Positions 26,258 to 35,719 are shown, counted from the first letter of the stretch. The stretch: DNA of 64,000 nt from Cytophagaceae bacterium (GCA_027488335.1 JAIYBU010000201.1:1-64000); one strand, 5' to 3'. Translations and numbers: made by a program. The notes: generated by a model not told the origin, from the letters alone.

Positions 26258-26623
26258 TTAGAAGATTTTTACAAATAACCAATTGAGAAAAAAGGTAGCA
26301 ATCGTAGCTAAACCGATTGATAAAACATAAGAGCGTGTCACGAAACCATTAGCCTTAAACATACTAAATAAGTCTTTTGTGAAAGCAAAAAAGATGATTT
26401 CTAATAAAAATGGCAATAAAATATAGAAATGCTGATAGGTCTGCCCGAAATTGGTGTTTTTGGTGAAACAGAAAATAAGCGAACAGATAATAAAAATCGG
26501 AATAATAAAAACCAATTGTATAACAGGGGCGATGCCTACTTGGTCGCCCGATGTGCTATTAGTCACTATCAACATATTGAAAATGAAAGCTAAAACGGCA
26601 ATCGCTAAATAGAGGAAGTACAT
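26258..26623 (-). CDS. Small integral membrane protein of unknown function
   Basis: The 121-residue protein has about four hydrophobic helices: YFLYLAIAVLAFIFNMLIV, APVIQLVFIIPIFIICSLIF, FYILLPFLLEIIFFAF and LSIGLATIATFFLNWLF. There are no recognisable motifs or cysteine/histidine clusters. It lies between proB and the GlcG-like gene with gaps of 28 bp and 1 bp, so it is almost surely co-transcribed and may form a unit with the soluble protein downstream. Confidence 0.7.
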   Translation of the reverse strand: MYFLYLAIAVLAFIFNMLIVTNSTSGDQVGIAPVIQLVFIIPIFIICSLIFCFTKNTNFGQTYQHFYILLPFLLEIIFFAFTKDLFSMFKANGFVTRSYVLSIGLATIATFFLNWLFVKIF

Positions 26624-26650
26624 TTTTTAGTTTATAAGGTGAAAACGCAC

Positions 26651-27688
26651 TCAAATCAATACAATATCATTGGCGTTTGCTACTTCGTAATTGATTGTTT
26701 TTAGATTTGCTGCTAACTCAGTCGAAGAAACTTTTGTGCGGGCAACAGCCAGCATTTCGCCGTGATTATCAACAATTTCTACCACTTCACCGATTTCAAA
26801 ATCGCCCTTTACTTTTCTGATACCTACGGCCAACAAACTGCTGCGTTTTTGGATAGCTTTGGCTGCTCCTGTATCAATTTGCAATGTGCCTACCGCAACG
26901 CTTCCACTGGCCAACCATTTATTTCTTGACGAAAGAGTGACTTCTTGTGCCAAAAACTCACTGCCTGCTTCACCGTTGATGGCTTTCAAGATACCATCAA
27001 TTTCTTTCATTCCAAAAATAATCACCTTGATTCCCATGCGAGTGGCGAGCTTCGTAAAAGTTAATTTAGATGCCATTCCGCCTGAGCCGAGTGCCGATTT
27101 TGAACTATCAACCAAGCCAAGAATTTGGTTATCGATGTTTCCTATTTTGCGAATGATGTTTTTTTCTTTATCCAAAAGTCCGCCAACCGAAGTGCAAATC
27201 ATGAGTGTTTCTGCTCCGAAACCAGTGGCGATGAGAGTTGCCAATTCATCGTTATCCGAAAATTTTAATTCACGGTTGCTTACAACGTCGTTTTCGTTAG
27301 CAATCGGAATAATATCATTTTTCCATAATTCTTGGTAAGTTTCTTTGAGCTGCAAAAATTGTTCACGATTACCAAAATGTTGGCGTTCGCACAAACTTTG
27401 GGCAATCTGAATGCCGTATTGCGAAAAATATTTCGAGTAAATATTCAACAAAAGAGGGTTTCCGATGGCAGCAGCGGCCTTACGCTCGGCAATTTCACCC
27501 GAATAATTTTTGATAAAATGCTTTCCAGCACCCACCGCACCCGAAGATACCATAACTATCTGATAGTTGGCGTGAAGAATGGCTACTTGGCGAGCAATAT
27601 CGGCAATGATTGTTTCGTCGGGTTCTCCGTTTTTTTGAGTAATCGAAGCCGTTCCGAATTTTAATATGAGGATAGGTTTTTGAATCAT
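26651..27688 (-). CDS. proB: Glutamate 5-kinase
   Basis: The protein has 345 residues: an amino-acid kinase domain (1-255) plus a C-terminal PUA domain (about 270-345), the full-length ProB layout. Motifs include ILKFGTASIT, MVSSGAVGAG near 46, ANENDVVSNRELKFSDNDELA near 130-150 and SALGSGGMASKLTFTKLA near 205. It phosphorylates glutamate in the first step of proline synthesis. proA, often adjacent, is not in the window; instead two small genes follow. A TATCTTTG box on the minus strand ends only 6 nt before the ATG, so the mRNA may be leaderless. Confidence 0.93.
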   Translation of the reverse strand: MIQKPILILKFGTASITQKNGEPDETIIADIARQVAILHANYQIVMVSSGAVGAGKHFIKNYSGEIAERKAAAAIGNPLLLNIYSKYFSQYGIQIAQSLCERQHFGNREQFLQLKETYQELWKNDIIPIANENDVVSNRELKFSDNDELATLIATGFGAETLMICTSVGGLLDKEKNIIRKIGNIDNQILGLVDSSKSALGSGGMASKLTFTKLATRMGIKVIIFGMKEIDGILKAINGEAGSEFLAQEVTLSSRNKWLASGSVAVGTLQIDTGAAKAIQKRSSLLAVGIRKVKGDFEIGEVVEIVDNHGEMLAVARTKVSSTELAANLKTINYEVANANDIVLI

Positions 27689-27693
27689 AATAG

Positions 27694-27701
27694 CAAAGAT
27701 A
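27694..27701 (-). promoter_or_regulatory. Promoter -7 box TATCTTTG for proB
   Basis: It is a perfect TAnnTTTG on the minus strand. Its last base is 5 nt before the ATG at 27688, which would place transcription start at or next to the start codon. The -33 region is T-rich without a TTG at 19 nt. Confidence 0.55.
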
Positions 27702-27720
27702 CGATTTTCAAACTACACAA

Positions 27721-27759
27721 AAAAAGCCTTGATAATCATTCGACTATCAAGGCTTTTTT
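27721..27759. terminator. Bidirectional terminator upstream of proB
   Basis: AAAAAGCCTTGATA pairs with TATCAAGGCTTTTT around a 10-nt loop, with T runs on both strands. It insulates proB from the gene-poor region. Confidence 0.85.
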
Positions 27760-28567
27760 GTTTTTCGATTTAGAAATAATCCTAAATAAAATTAAACACC
27801 TTCTCTAAGGTTATTTCTTCAGATTCTTCGATTTTAGCCTCATTATTTGCGTGTTTGTGGTAGGGAAATATATTGATGATGAAGAGCATTATATCATCAA
27901 TATTTTAGCTCAAAATCATTTCCATCCACTAATACGAATATTTATCTTTGCTGACATCGAAAACAACTACTTCCAATACCTCTAAAATTAACTATCATTA
28001 CAACATCAATCTTGCTTTAAACTGTAAGATTTGATTGTCTTTTTGGTTGAATAAAATTCGTATTTTTCAATATTTTTTCTATCATCGATTCAAAGATAAA
28101 AGGCCGTGCTGGGAGGCATTTAGAACATCAATTGAGCATTACCACGTAATATTATTATTTTTTTTCAAAGATGGAATAGTATTTTAGCTACTCAAAATTT
28201 TGATAAAAAGCAAAACTCATGCTGTACTTTTGTTCAAAATAATTAATGCAACTTTTGTAGTAAGTAATTTTTTGCTGAATAATTCCTTTGGCTTACTTTC
28301 TTGTGAAGTTAATTAAACTCGAATAACCAAATTGTGTATCAATTGGATTATTCGAGTGTTTGGGAAGTATTCGCTATTTACTAAGATGTTTGTTATGAGT
28401 TTTATACAAGTTTATACGTAAGCGAAAATTTTGTGTAAATTTTTTACGCAAAAAAACTTGATAACCTCTGATGTCGTTCCAAGCACTGCTGCGATTGAAT
28501 AATCAGCCGAACTGGAAAGGAAATTAGGACTGTGTAAAATCTGTTAGTTAACTTGTGTTTTTCTTCT
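27760..28567. other. Gene-poor region between proB and the beta-barrel gene
   Basis: No intact ORF is present. On the minus strand several short coding-like frames (for example ...EVLEVVVFDVSKDKYSY-stop near 27925-27985 and ...SMIEKILKNTNFIQPKRQ-stop near 28030-28110) are separated by stops, consistent with decayed genes but not proof. A dyad at 28318-28356 is listed separately. Confidence 0.4.
28318..28356. repeat. Inverted repeat CTCGAATAA/TTATTCGAG
   Basis: Nine perfect pairs continue into CC/GG and an AAATTG...CAATT inner stem. It could be a terminator for lost genes or an operator. Confidence 0.5.
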
Positions 28568-29263
28568 TTATCTTTCCTTGTTAATGGGAATAGATATTTT
28601 AAAACGAACTCCAATCCAAGCATCGTTTTTTGTTTTTCCTACATCTCCTTTTTTTAAATCTATTACTTTACCTTTAAATTTGTGTCCATCAACACCATTT
28701 AAAAGTCCAGCAGTTGCATCAAACCTATCGCTTTGAATAAAATTATTTGTCAACTCAAGTCCTACAATATTTTTACCAACACTAAACCCTAATTCTGCTC
28801 CTGTCGAATATAATAAATTACCAGTAGATTTGGGTTCAGATGCTGTTCCATTAACAAATCGAATAATAGAATTATTTTCAGACGCTTTTGCATTATATAT
28901 AGTATAGCCAATCCCTAAAAAAGGAGCAAGTGTATATTTTGACTTGGGCTGTAAAATATTATATTTTATTATTGGCGTGACTTGGGCAAATGAAGTTTTA
29001 GAAGTATAATAATAACCTGAATAGGCTTCAGTTTTCATGCTTCCACCATCCACAGAAATACCTAAAATTAAATGTTTATTTAGGTATTGTTCAACACTAA
29101 AACCTAAAGTCACCCCCACTTTCTTTTTGCCATCTCCAGATATGTAACTTGGTCCAATTTTTACGTTAAAACTACTTGGACGTGTTCTTTGAGTTTCTTG
29201 TGCCGAAACAGTTTGCAAGGCCACACTAAATAAAGCAATAGCAATAAAGTGTATTTTTTTCAT
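28568..29263 (-). CDS. Outer-membrane beta-barrel protein (porin-like)
   Basis: This 231-residue protein has the signal peptide MKKIHFIAIALFSVALQTVSA. The rest is a small beta barrel with alternating polar and aromatic strands (FNVKIGPSYISGDGKKKVGV, LAPFLGIGYTIY, LYSTGAELGFSVG) and a final strand AWIGVRFKISIPI. It resembles the OmpX/PF13568-type eight-strand barrels of Bacteroidota. The gene is isolated by about 880 bp of non-coding DNA on one side and 1,100 bp on the other, and looks more AT-rich than its neighbours, so recent acquisition or local decay is possible. Confidence 0.8.
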   Translation of the reverse strand: MKKIHFIAIALFSVALQTVSAQETQRTRPSSFNVKIGPSYISGDGKKKVGVTLGFSVEQYLNKHLILGISVDGGSMKTEAYSGYYYTSKTSFAQVTPIIKYNILQPKSKYTLAPFLGIGYTIYNAKASENNSIIRFVNGTASEPKSTGNLLYSTGAELGFSVGKNIVGLELTNNFIQSDRFDATAGLLNGVDGHKFKGKVIDLKKGDVGKTKNDAWIGVRFKISIPINKER

Positions 29264-29300
29264 GGGATATAATTATTATGTTAAAACGTATTTGACGCTA

Positions 29301-29308
29301 CAAATATA
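29301..29308 (-). promoter_or_regulatory. Promoter -7 box for the beta-barrel gene
   Basis: TATATTTG on the minus strand lies 38 nt before the ATG. No good -33 TTG is seen at the right spacing. Confidence 0.4.
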
Positions 29309-29839
29309 TGTTTTTAAGAAAAGCCATTTACATAAAAATATACAAAAAATATAGTAAATTTTTGTACGGTACAGAAATTGTAATCAAAAACTTAAATTCG
29401 CTTAATTTTTCAAAATTATATATATTACGATACATATAAGGTCATAAAGAAGAGTTAAAAAAAATATACCATAAAACATTTTTAGATACAAATATTATGA
29501 TAGACAGCCACATCTCTAATTCTCTGCAACTATGAAATCGGCCAAAAAAATGAGAGATATCGACCATACTTTTACAATAATGTTAAAGCATATAGAACCG
29601 TGCTGACTCACATTTTCTTCCAAAATTCTAACTACTCACCAAAACAGTAGTTAGAATCAAGGCATCGGTTACTCGGCGTTATGGGTATTTCTTGTAGTCA
29701 ATTTTATGAAAAATATCATCTACAATACTGTACATTGCAATGGTGTTATCTTTTATGGTATTTTGATTTGTGGTGATTTCAAAAATACTATTTTGCTATG
29801 GATAACACATTTTTATAGGTAGCAACTTGAATTAGTTAG
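29309..29839. other. Gene-poor upstream part of the 29.3-30.2 kb gap
   Basis: No credible gene is present. A 24-codon coding-like frame starts at 29532 (MKSAKKMRDIDHTFTIML...), and a dyad lies at 29625-29657. Otherwise it is AT-rich sequence without visible structure. Confidence 0.4.
29625..29657. repeat. Inverted repeat ATTCTAACTACT/AGTAGTTAGAAT
   Basis: It is a perfect 12-bp dyad with a 9-nt loop and no T run, so it is more like an operator or element end than a terminator. Confidence 0.5.
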
Positions 29840-30165
29840 TTACCAAAAACAAATAGTAACTATACCCAACTTATCAGAGTTAGTGATTAGGAAAGATATG
29901 AAGAAATCAAAGAGGTTTTAAAGAGTCTTTTACTATTAGGTTTGAGGATTGAAAATATCGCATTTCATTGGTAAAAGGGAGATTTCAAACTATTAAAGTG
30001 TGGCTGATTAATACTAAAATTCAACGTTATTTAGTGCATATTCAACGTCAGAGCTTAATTGGTCTTTCCAGTAGCCCTAACCATAAATCAGCCAAAGAAC
30101 AGAGCTTTGATGATGGGCATCAAAAAAACTTTATCAAATGGTATATTTGTTCTAATAAAATTTGA
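29840..30165 (+). pseudogene. Degenerate protein-coding remnant
   Basis: One frame from 29840 reads SNYTQLIRVSD-stop-ERYEEIKEVLKSLLLLGLRI and on to IAFHW-stop; after a frame change the 65-codon track ORF continues WLINTKIQRYLVHIQRQS... to 30165. Good protein-like composition broken by stops and a shift suggests a dead gene. I do not recognise the family; a transposase or other mobile-element protein is only a guess. Confidence 0.4.
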
Positions 30166-30177
30166 GTTTTTAAACCA

Positions 30178-30240
30178 TAGCCAATGCTGAAAAAAAAATG
30201 TAGCCCATAATGGGCTACATTTTTTTTTCAGCATTGGCTA
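30178..30240. terminator. 30-bp perfect palindrome, probable terminator of typA
   Basis: The two 30-nt arms are exact complements around a TAA loop. The inner stem is TGTAGCCCA/TGGGCTACA, flanked by A9/T9 and then by TAGCCAATGCTG/CAGCATTGGCTA. It lies 125 bp beyond the typA stop. The A/T tract makes it a bidirectional terminator, but the outer 12-bp arms go beyond what termination needs. Confidence 0.75.
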
Positions 30241-30365
30241 ATTTTATCGTCGATTTGTTGATTATTAATACTTTTTTACAGTTTTCCACCAACCAATTCT
30301 GCCACATTACCTGTATACATAAATGACATGAAGTAACATGTTTTGTATATTTTCGGAAATTAAAA

Positions 30366-32186
30366 TTAAGCTCCTGCAAAGGCATTTTTGCTTTCTGCAC
30401 GTTTACGTTCGTTTTCATCAAGGTAAATCTTACGCATACGAATTGATTTTGGCGTGATTTCCAAATATTCGTCTTTTTGGATATATTCCATTGCATCTTC
30501 CAAAGAGAAGTTGATTTTTGGAGCAATCTTCACGTTAGTATCAGAACCCGAAGCACGCATGTTGGTTAATTGTTTCGCAGTTTGCACGTTCACAACGATG
30601 TCGTTCTGACGGTTATGCTCACCAATTACCATTCCCATGTAAACTTCTTCACTTGGGTCGATAAAGAATACACCTCTATCTTGCAATTTATCAATTGAAT
30701 ACGGAGTAGCTGGACCATTTCCGCTGGCAATCAATGAACCGTTTACACGGCCAGGGATTGCACCTTTGAATGGCTCATACGATTTGAAACGGTGATTCAT
30801 AATCGCTTCTCCGAAAGTAGCTGTCAATACGCTTGAACGTAAACCAATCAAACCACGAGAAGGAATATTGAACTCAAGGTGTTGCAAATCGCCTTTTGGT
30901 TCCATAATTAACAACTCACCTTTACGTTGTGTTGCTAATTCGATTACCTTGCCTGCTGTTTCTTCTGGCACATCAACAACCAATGTTTCGATTGGCTCGA
31001 GACGTTCGCCGTTTTCTCCTTCTTTGTATAATACTTGTGGTTGACCTACTTGAAGCTCATACCCTTCACGACGCATCGTCTCGATAAGAACTGATAAGTG
31101 AAGAATACCACGACCAAATACTAAGAATTTATCTTCAGTGTCACCCGTTTGAACTCTCAACGCAAGGTTTTTCTCTGTTTCTTTCATCAAACGGTCACGT
31201 AGGTGGCGTGATGTTACGAATTTACCTTCTTTTCCGAAGAAAGGAGAGTTGTTAATCGTAAACAACATGTTCATCGTAGGCTCGTCGATTGAGATACGTG
31301 GCAACGCTTCTGGATTTTCCATGTCAGCAATAGTATCACCGATTTCAAAATCTTCTATACCTGTCACTGCACAAATTTCTCCCGAACTTACTTCCGCAAC
31401 TTTTACTTTACCAAGACCTTCAAAAACCTGTAATTCTTTGATTTTATTACGTTTGATTGAACCATCAGCTTTGCAAAGGGCTACTTGCATTCCTTCTTTC
31501 AAAGTTCCACGAGCTACACGACCGATAGCAATACGACCAACAAATGAAGAGTAATCAAGCGATGTAATTTGCATTTGGGCTGTTCCGTCAACTACTGGAG
31601 AAGCAGGAATATGCTCAATGATAGCATCTAATAAAGGAACGATGTCAGTCGTTGGTTTTTTATAGTCGGTACTCATCCAACCTTGTTTTGATGAACCATA
31701 AAGGCAAGGGAAGTCAAGTTGGTCTTCGGTTGCTTCGAGGTTAAACATCAAATCGAAAACTTGCTCGTGAACTTCTTCAGGGCGACAGTTTTCTTTATCA
31801 ACTTTATTTACAACAACGATTGGTTTCAAACCCAATGCAAGGGCTTTACCTAACACGAAACGTGTTTGTGGCATTGGGCCTTCAAAAGCATCCACTAATA
31901 AAATTACGCCATCGGCTAATTTCAATACACGCTCCACTTCACCACCAAAATCAGAGTGACCAGGAGTATCAATGATGTTAATTTTTACGCCATTATATCT
32001 TACTGATACGTTTTTAGAAACGATAGTAATTCCACGCTCACGCTCAAGGTCATTGTTGTCGAGAATCAAATCACCAAATTCTTGATTTTCTCTGAAAAGT
32101 TTTGACGCATGAATGATTTTATCAACCAATGTAGTTTTACCGTGGTCAACGTGGGCAATGATGGCGATGTTTCTGATATTATTCAT
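30366..32186 (-). CDS. typA: Translational GTPase TypA/BipA
   Basis: The 606-residue protein is the normal length for this EF-G-like ribosome-binding GTPase. GTPase motifs are clear: [12 protein letters not shown] (G1, residues 11-22), the switch I region [21 protein letters not shown] (G3) and [10 protein letters not shown] (G4). The later part contains domain III, a domain V-like region ([19 protein letters not shown]) and the TypA-specific C-terminal domain ending near [12 protein letters not shown]. It acts on 70S/50S ribosomes under cold or stress and in 50S assembly. It is monocistronic, with a 346-bp upstream gap and a remarkable palindrome downstream. Confidence 0.95.
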   Translation of the reverse strand: MNNIRNIAIIAHVDHGKTTLVDKIIHASKLFRENQEFGDLILDNNDLERERGITIVSKNVSVRYNGVKINIIDTPGHSDFGGEVERVLKLADGVILLVDAFEGPMPQTRFVLGKALALGLKPIVVVNKVDKENCRPEEVHEQVFDLMFNLEATEDQLDFPCLYGSSKQGWMSTDYKKPTTDIVPLLDAIIEHIPASPVVDGTAQMQITSLDYSSFVGRIAIGRVARGTLKEGMQVALCKADGSIKRNKIKELQVFEGLGKVKVAEVSSGEICAVTGIEDFEIGDTIADMENPEALPRISIDEPTMNMLFTINNSPFFGKEGKFVTSRHLRDRLMKETEKNLALRVQTGDTEDKFLVFGRGILHLSVLIETMRREGYELQVGQPQVLYKEGENGERLEPIETLVVDVPEETAGKVIELATQRKGELLIMEPKGDLQHLEFNIPSRGLIGLRSSVLTATFGEAIMNHRFKSYEPFKGAIPGRVNGSLIASGNGPATPYSIDKLQDRGVFFIDPSEEVYMGMVIGEHNRQNDIVVNVQTAKQLTNMRASGSDTNVKIAPKINFSLEDAMEYIQKDEYLEITPKSIRMRKIYLDENERKRAESKNAFAGA

Positions 32187-32533
32187 TAAATGTATTTGTT
32201 AATTCGTTGTGCATCAACATTTACCATTCACAACTGATAAACAAAGACGAACAACATCTTTCTTAAATAAACCGCAAAATTAGGCAATATAAATGAAAAA
32301 ACCTTGACTATTTCGTATAATCCCCTGATTATAAAATTGTTAATAAGAATAGTGCAATTATTTTTTAAAAAAATGAAATACTTCAAGTCAGTAATGATGA
32401 TGCAAAGCACAATAATTCTGTTTTATCTCATACTAATTTGGTAGTTTTAGTGGTATTTTAATCTCGTGTTTATTTTTTTGTTATAATTTTGTGGTTCAGA
32501 TTTTTAGTCCTTCTATAGCCGACAATATATTAA
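32187..32533. other. 347-bp divergent intergenic region
   Basis: It should carry promoters for typA (minus) and the DUF2490 gene (plus). Candidate -7 boxes are TAATTTTG on the minus strand at 32282-32275 and TAATTTTG on the plus strand at 32484-32491; neither has a TTG at 19 nt. Nothing else is visible. Confidence 0.4.
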
Positions 32534-33259
32534 GTGAAAAACGTACACCAAACCATCAAAATACATAAGCAAGCTCTCGGATTATGCTTTATGCTATTTT
32601 TCTTTGTTTTCTCAAGCCAAGCTCAAACCTATAATCATACTTCAGTTTGGTCGAGGCTTTTGATTAGTAAACAAGTGGGGAAATGGATATTTACAGGAGA
32701 TGTTGCTTATCGCCGACAAAATGATTTTCACCAATCTAAATTCAATTTTTTGCTTAAGCCATTGCTTGATGCACAGCGTTTATCGGTTGGTTATCGAAGT
32801 AAAGACTGGCTATTTAGCTTTGCGGCTTCACGCTGGCATGCTTATCAGATTTTGGGGAAAGAAGCCGATTTTGAAAGACCACAAACAATTGAATGGCGAT
32901 TTACACCTGGTATCGAATATTTCAAAAAAATAAATAAAGGAACACTCCAATGGCGGACACAATATGAATATCGCTCTTTTGTAGATAGAACTGCTGGACG
33001 ACTCCGACAAAGATTTCAGTACCGTCAACCAATTTCGGAAACTAATAGTTTGGTTTTCTTAGAAGAGTTCTTGTTTGGGTCACCACCAAACTCGACCAAG
33101 AAATATGAACAAAACCAGCTTGGAGTAACGTTCAATCATAATTTTACGAAGCATTTGGAGTCAGAGTTGGGTTACCGTTATATCTTTCGTCGGCGTCGTA
33201 CTTCCAACGAAATTGATAATGAAAATGCCCTTGTAGTGGGTTTAATGTATCGTTTGTAG
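32534..33259 (+). CDS. DUF2490 outer-membrane protein
   Basis: The protein has 241 residues. It starts with GTG at 32534; a hydrophobic signal segment LGLCFMLFFFVFSSQAQ ends near residue 31. The mature part has the DUF2490 pattern of amphipathic strands: SVWSRLLISKQVGKWIFTGD, VGYRSKDWLFSFAASRWHAY, LQWRTQYEYRSFVD, RLRQRFQYRQP, ending YRYIFRRRRTSNE...VVGLMYRL. The family is a predicted small outer-membrane beta barrel of unknown role. It is a single gene, followed 150 bp later by a same-strand DUF6807 gene that seems to have its own leader. Confidence 0.82.
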   Translation: MKNVHQTIKIHKQALGLCFMLFFFVFSSQAQTYNHTSVWSRLLISKQVGKWIFTGDVAYRRQNDFHQSKFNFLLKPLLDAQRLSVGYRSKDWLFSFAASRWHAYQILGKEADFERPQTIEWRFTPGIEYFKKINKGTLQWRTQYEYRSFVDRTAGRLRQRFQYRQPISETNSLVFLEEFLFGSPPNSTKKYEQNQLGVTFNHNFTKHLESELGYRYIFRRRRTSNEIDNENALVVGLMYRL

Positions 33260-33410
33260 AAGTATTCTTGTTATTAATATAAGCCACAGTTTCCTTTTAG
33301 AGCTAATTTAAAGTCAAAAAAATATAAGAAAAAGCAAATATTTCGGTAGTTAAGATTGAAAAAGAGTGCTTACTTTGCTACATTGTTTTACTCTATTCAA
33401 TCTAAAACCA

Positions 33411-34442
33411 ATGAAAAAAATATTTTTGCTTTTTTCACTTGTTCCCGCCGTCATGTTCGGACAAACAAAAGCAGTAAAACTCGTTCGAGACGATGCCAAT
33501 AAAAAGGTGGATGTCTTGGTCGATGGCAAACCTTTTACATCTTATATCTACCCTGGCCCAGATGTACTGAAAAAAGCAGTGTTGTATCCTGTTCGTACCT
33601 CTGAAGGAACACTTATTACTCGTGGCTGGCCGATGGACCCTCGCCCAGGTGAGCGTATTGACCACCCGCATCATGTAGGAGTTTGGTTTAATTATGAAGA
33701 TGTGAACGGACATGATTTTTGGAATAACTCTAATACTCCACCTAATCCGAAGGGAGTTTACGGAACAATTGTGCATACTGGAATCAAGTCAGTAAAATCT
33801 GGGGCAAATAAAGGCTCGTTGGTAGTTACAGCCGATTGGCTCGATAAAGATGGAAAAATAATGTTGAAAGAAACAACCACTTATATTTTTCAAGGTACTG
33901 ATAAACAACGTATTACAGATAGAATAACTACTCTTACGGCTGCTGATAAAGAAGTGACTTTCAAAGACGTAAAAGATGGTACATTTGCCATCCGTTTGGC
34001 TCGCCAACTTGAGCATCCATCAAACAAAGCAGAAGTATTTACTGATGCAAGTGGCGTGGCTACTAAAGTACCAGTGCTTGATAATACAGGTATTACTGGA
34101 AGTTACCGCAATAAAGAAGGAATTGAAGGCGAAGATACGTGGGCAAAACGTTCGGATTGGGTGAATCTTCGTGGAAAAATCGGTGAAGAAAAAATATCGG
34201 TAGCTATTATTGACCACCCAAAAAATGTGGGTTACCCAACTTATTGGCACTCACGTGGTTATGGCCTTTTCTCGGCTAATCCGTTCGGACAAAAAGTTTT
34301 CTCAAATGGCAAAGAAGAACTTAATTTTAAACTTGCTCCTAAACAGTCAACAACTATGCGTTTCCGTTTGGTAGTAACTTCGGGCGAGGTTTCGGATACT
34401 GAAATGAACAAATTAACTGCCGATTTTGCGAAAGTGCAGTAA
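33411..34442 (+). CDS. Secreted PmoA-like (DUF6807) protein
   Basis: I chose the ATG at 33411, which gives the signal peptide MKKIFLLFSLVPAVMFGQ. The mature protein of about 325 residues has the family hallmarks: a start like KAVKLVRDDANKKVDVLVDG, GRPFTSY-type strand YIYPGPDVLKKAVLYPV, RIDHPHHVGVWFNYEDVNGHDFW and later YPTYWHSRGYGLFSANPFG. The family is labelled 'methane oxygenase PmoA' in databases, but no monooxygenase activity is established; members usually sit in sugar or glycoside catabolic loci of Bacteroidota. The HPHH and NGHDFW histidines may bind a ligand or metal. It is likely periplasmic. Confidence 0.85.
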   Translation: MKKIFLLFSLVPAVMFGQTKAVKLVRDDANKKVDVLVDGKPFTSYIYPGPDVLKKAVLYPVRTSEGTLITRGWPMDPRPGERIDHPHHVGVWFNYEDVNGHDFWNNSNTPPNPKGVYGTIVHTGIKSVKSGANKGSLVVTADWLDKDGKIMLKETTTYIFQGTDKQRITDRITTLTAADKEVTFKDVKDGTFAIRLARQLEHPSNKAEVFTDASGVATKVPVLDNTGITGSYRNKEGIEGEDTWAKRSDWVNLRGKIGEEKISVAIIDHPKNVGYPTYWHSRGYGLFSANPFGQKVFSNGKEELNFKLAPKQSTTMRFRLVVTSGEVSDTEMNKLTADFAKVQ

Positions 34443-34465
34443 AATTATAGATTTTTTAGAAGTGG

Positions 34466-34505
34466 AAAACGTGGCATATCTCAAAAATATGCCACGTTTT
34501 TTTGT
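34466..34505. terminator. Bidirectional terminator after the DUF6807 gene
   Basis: AAAACGTGGCATAT and ATATGCCACGTTTT are perfect complements around CTCAAAA, followed by more T's. It lies between convergent genes. Confidence 0.9.
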
Positions 34506-34561
34506 TGCAGAAATATTTTTTTGCAACGTACTGAAAAGGAAATGCCTTGTAGCTACTAATA

Positions 34562-35719
34562 TTATGCAATACTCATCTCTAAAATCTCCGCTACAACCGC
34601 AGGTGTAATATCGGCTTTTTCTCCGAAATTCATACCTCTTTCAACAAAACGTTGCTTTATCTTTTCAATCGTTTCATGATTGACACCATACTCTGAAGCC
34701 TTAATCGGTAAGCCCAACGACTCATAAAATTCTCCCGTTTTCTGAATTGCTCCAGTCACTAATTCATCGTCAGTGCCGCTCAAACCCCAAACTCTTTTGG
34801 CATATTGAATCAGTTTTGCTCGTTTATCGGCCTGTTTGTATTGCAATAAATGCGGCAATACAACCGCAAGCGTTCGAGCATGGTCAACGCCGTGGAAAGC
34901 CGTAATTTCATGCCCGATTTGGTGTGTTGCCCAATCTTGTGGCACGCCCAAACCAATCCAACCATTGAGAGCCACCGTGGCTGCCCACATAAAATTGGCT
35001 CGTGCTTCATAATCCGTTGGGTTTTCGAGTGTTTTTGGTGCAACCTCAATCAATGTCTGAATGACCGATTCGGCAAATCGGTCCTGAATTTGAGCATCAA
35101 CGGGGTAAGTCATATATTGCTCCATTACGTGCGTGAAGGCATCGGCAATGCCATTGGCAATTTGGCGTGGTGGTAATGAATAAGTTGTTTCGGGGTCAAG
35201 AATCGAAAACTTTGGGTAAACTAATGGCCCACCCATGCCTTTCTTTTCGTGCGTAGATTTCTTGCTGATTACGGCATAATAATTCATTTCTGAACCAGTA
35301 GCAGGCAAAGTTAGCACCGACCCCAACGGAATAGCTGTCTTATATTTTGCTTGTCCTGTCACGATTTGCCAAGCATCGTCACCCTCAAACGGAATGGCTG
35401 CCGCAATAAATTTAGTGCCGTCAAGTACAGAGCCACCACCAACGGCCAGTAAGAAAGTTATTTCTTCTTTACGCCCCAACTCAACGGCTTGCATGAGTGT
35501 TTCGTAAGTAGGATTGGCTTCGATTCCGCCAAATTCTACGATATTTCTACCTTCAAGGGCTTTTTTAACTTGTTCGTAAACACCATTTTGGAAAATACTG
35601 CCACCGCCATAAGTAAGCAAAATTTTTGCATCGGCAGGAATTTGTTTGCTCAGTTGAGTAATCTGACCTTTTCCGAAAAGTATTTTTACTGGATTTTGAT
35701 AGACGAAATTATTGAACAT
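34562..35719 (-). CDS. Iron-containing alcohol dehydrogenase (YqhD/BDH-like)
   Basis: The 385-residue type III (iron) alcohol dehydrogenase starts MFNNFVYQNPVKILFGKGQI as YqhD-like enzymes do. It has the NAD(P)-binding GGGSVLDGTKFIAAA (about 93-107) and the metal ligands in GIADAFTHVMEQYM, ATHQIGHEITAFHGVDHARTLA. It reduces short-chain aldehydes to alcohols in the cytoplasm, probably as detoxification or redox balancing. NADPH preference is typical of YqhD but not decidable here. It is monocistronic, bounded by a terminator on the 3' side. Confidence 0.88.
   Translation of the reverse strand: MFNNFVYQNPVKILFGKGQITQLSKQIPADAKILLTYGGGSIFQNGVYEQVKKALEGRNIVEFGGIEANPTYETLMQAVELGRKEEITFLLAVGGGSVLDGTKFIAAAIPFEGDDAWQIVTGQAKYKTAIPLGSVLTLPATGSEMNYYAVISKKSTHEKKGMGGPLVYPKFSILDPETTYSLPPRQIANGIADAFTHVMEQYMTYPVDAQIQDRFAESVIQTLIEVAPKTLENPTDYEARANFMWAATVALNGWIGLGVPQDWATHQIGHEITAFHGVDHARTLAVVLPHLLQYKQADKRAKLIQYAKRVWGLSGTDDELVTGAIQKTGEFYESLGLPIKASEYGVNHETIEKIKQRFVERGMNFGEKADITPAVVAEILEMSIA

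Noticed and set aside
26859-27338. 159-aa plus-strand ORF opposite proB
   Set aside because: It is an antisense shadow of proB.
28500-28560. Possible IS256-type terminal sequence (GGACTGTGTAAAATC)
   Set aside because: The resemblance to known mutator-family ends is from memory and only about a dozen bases; no transposase frame supports it.
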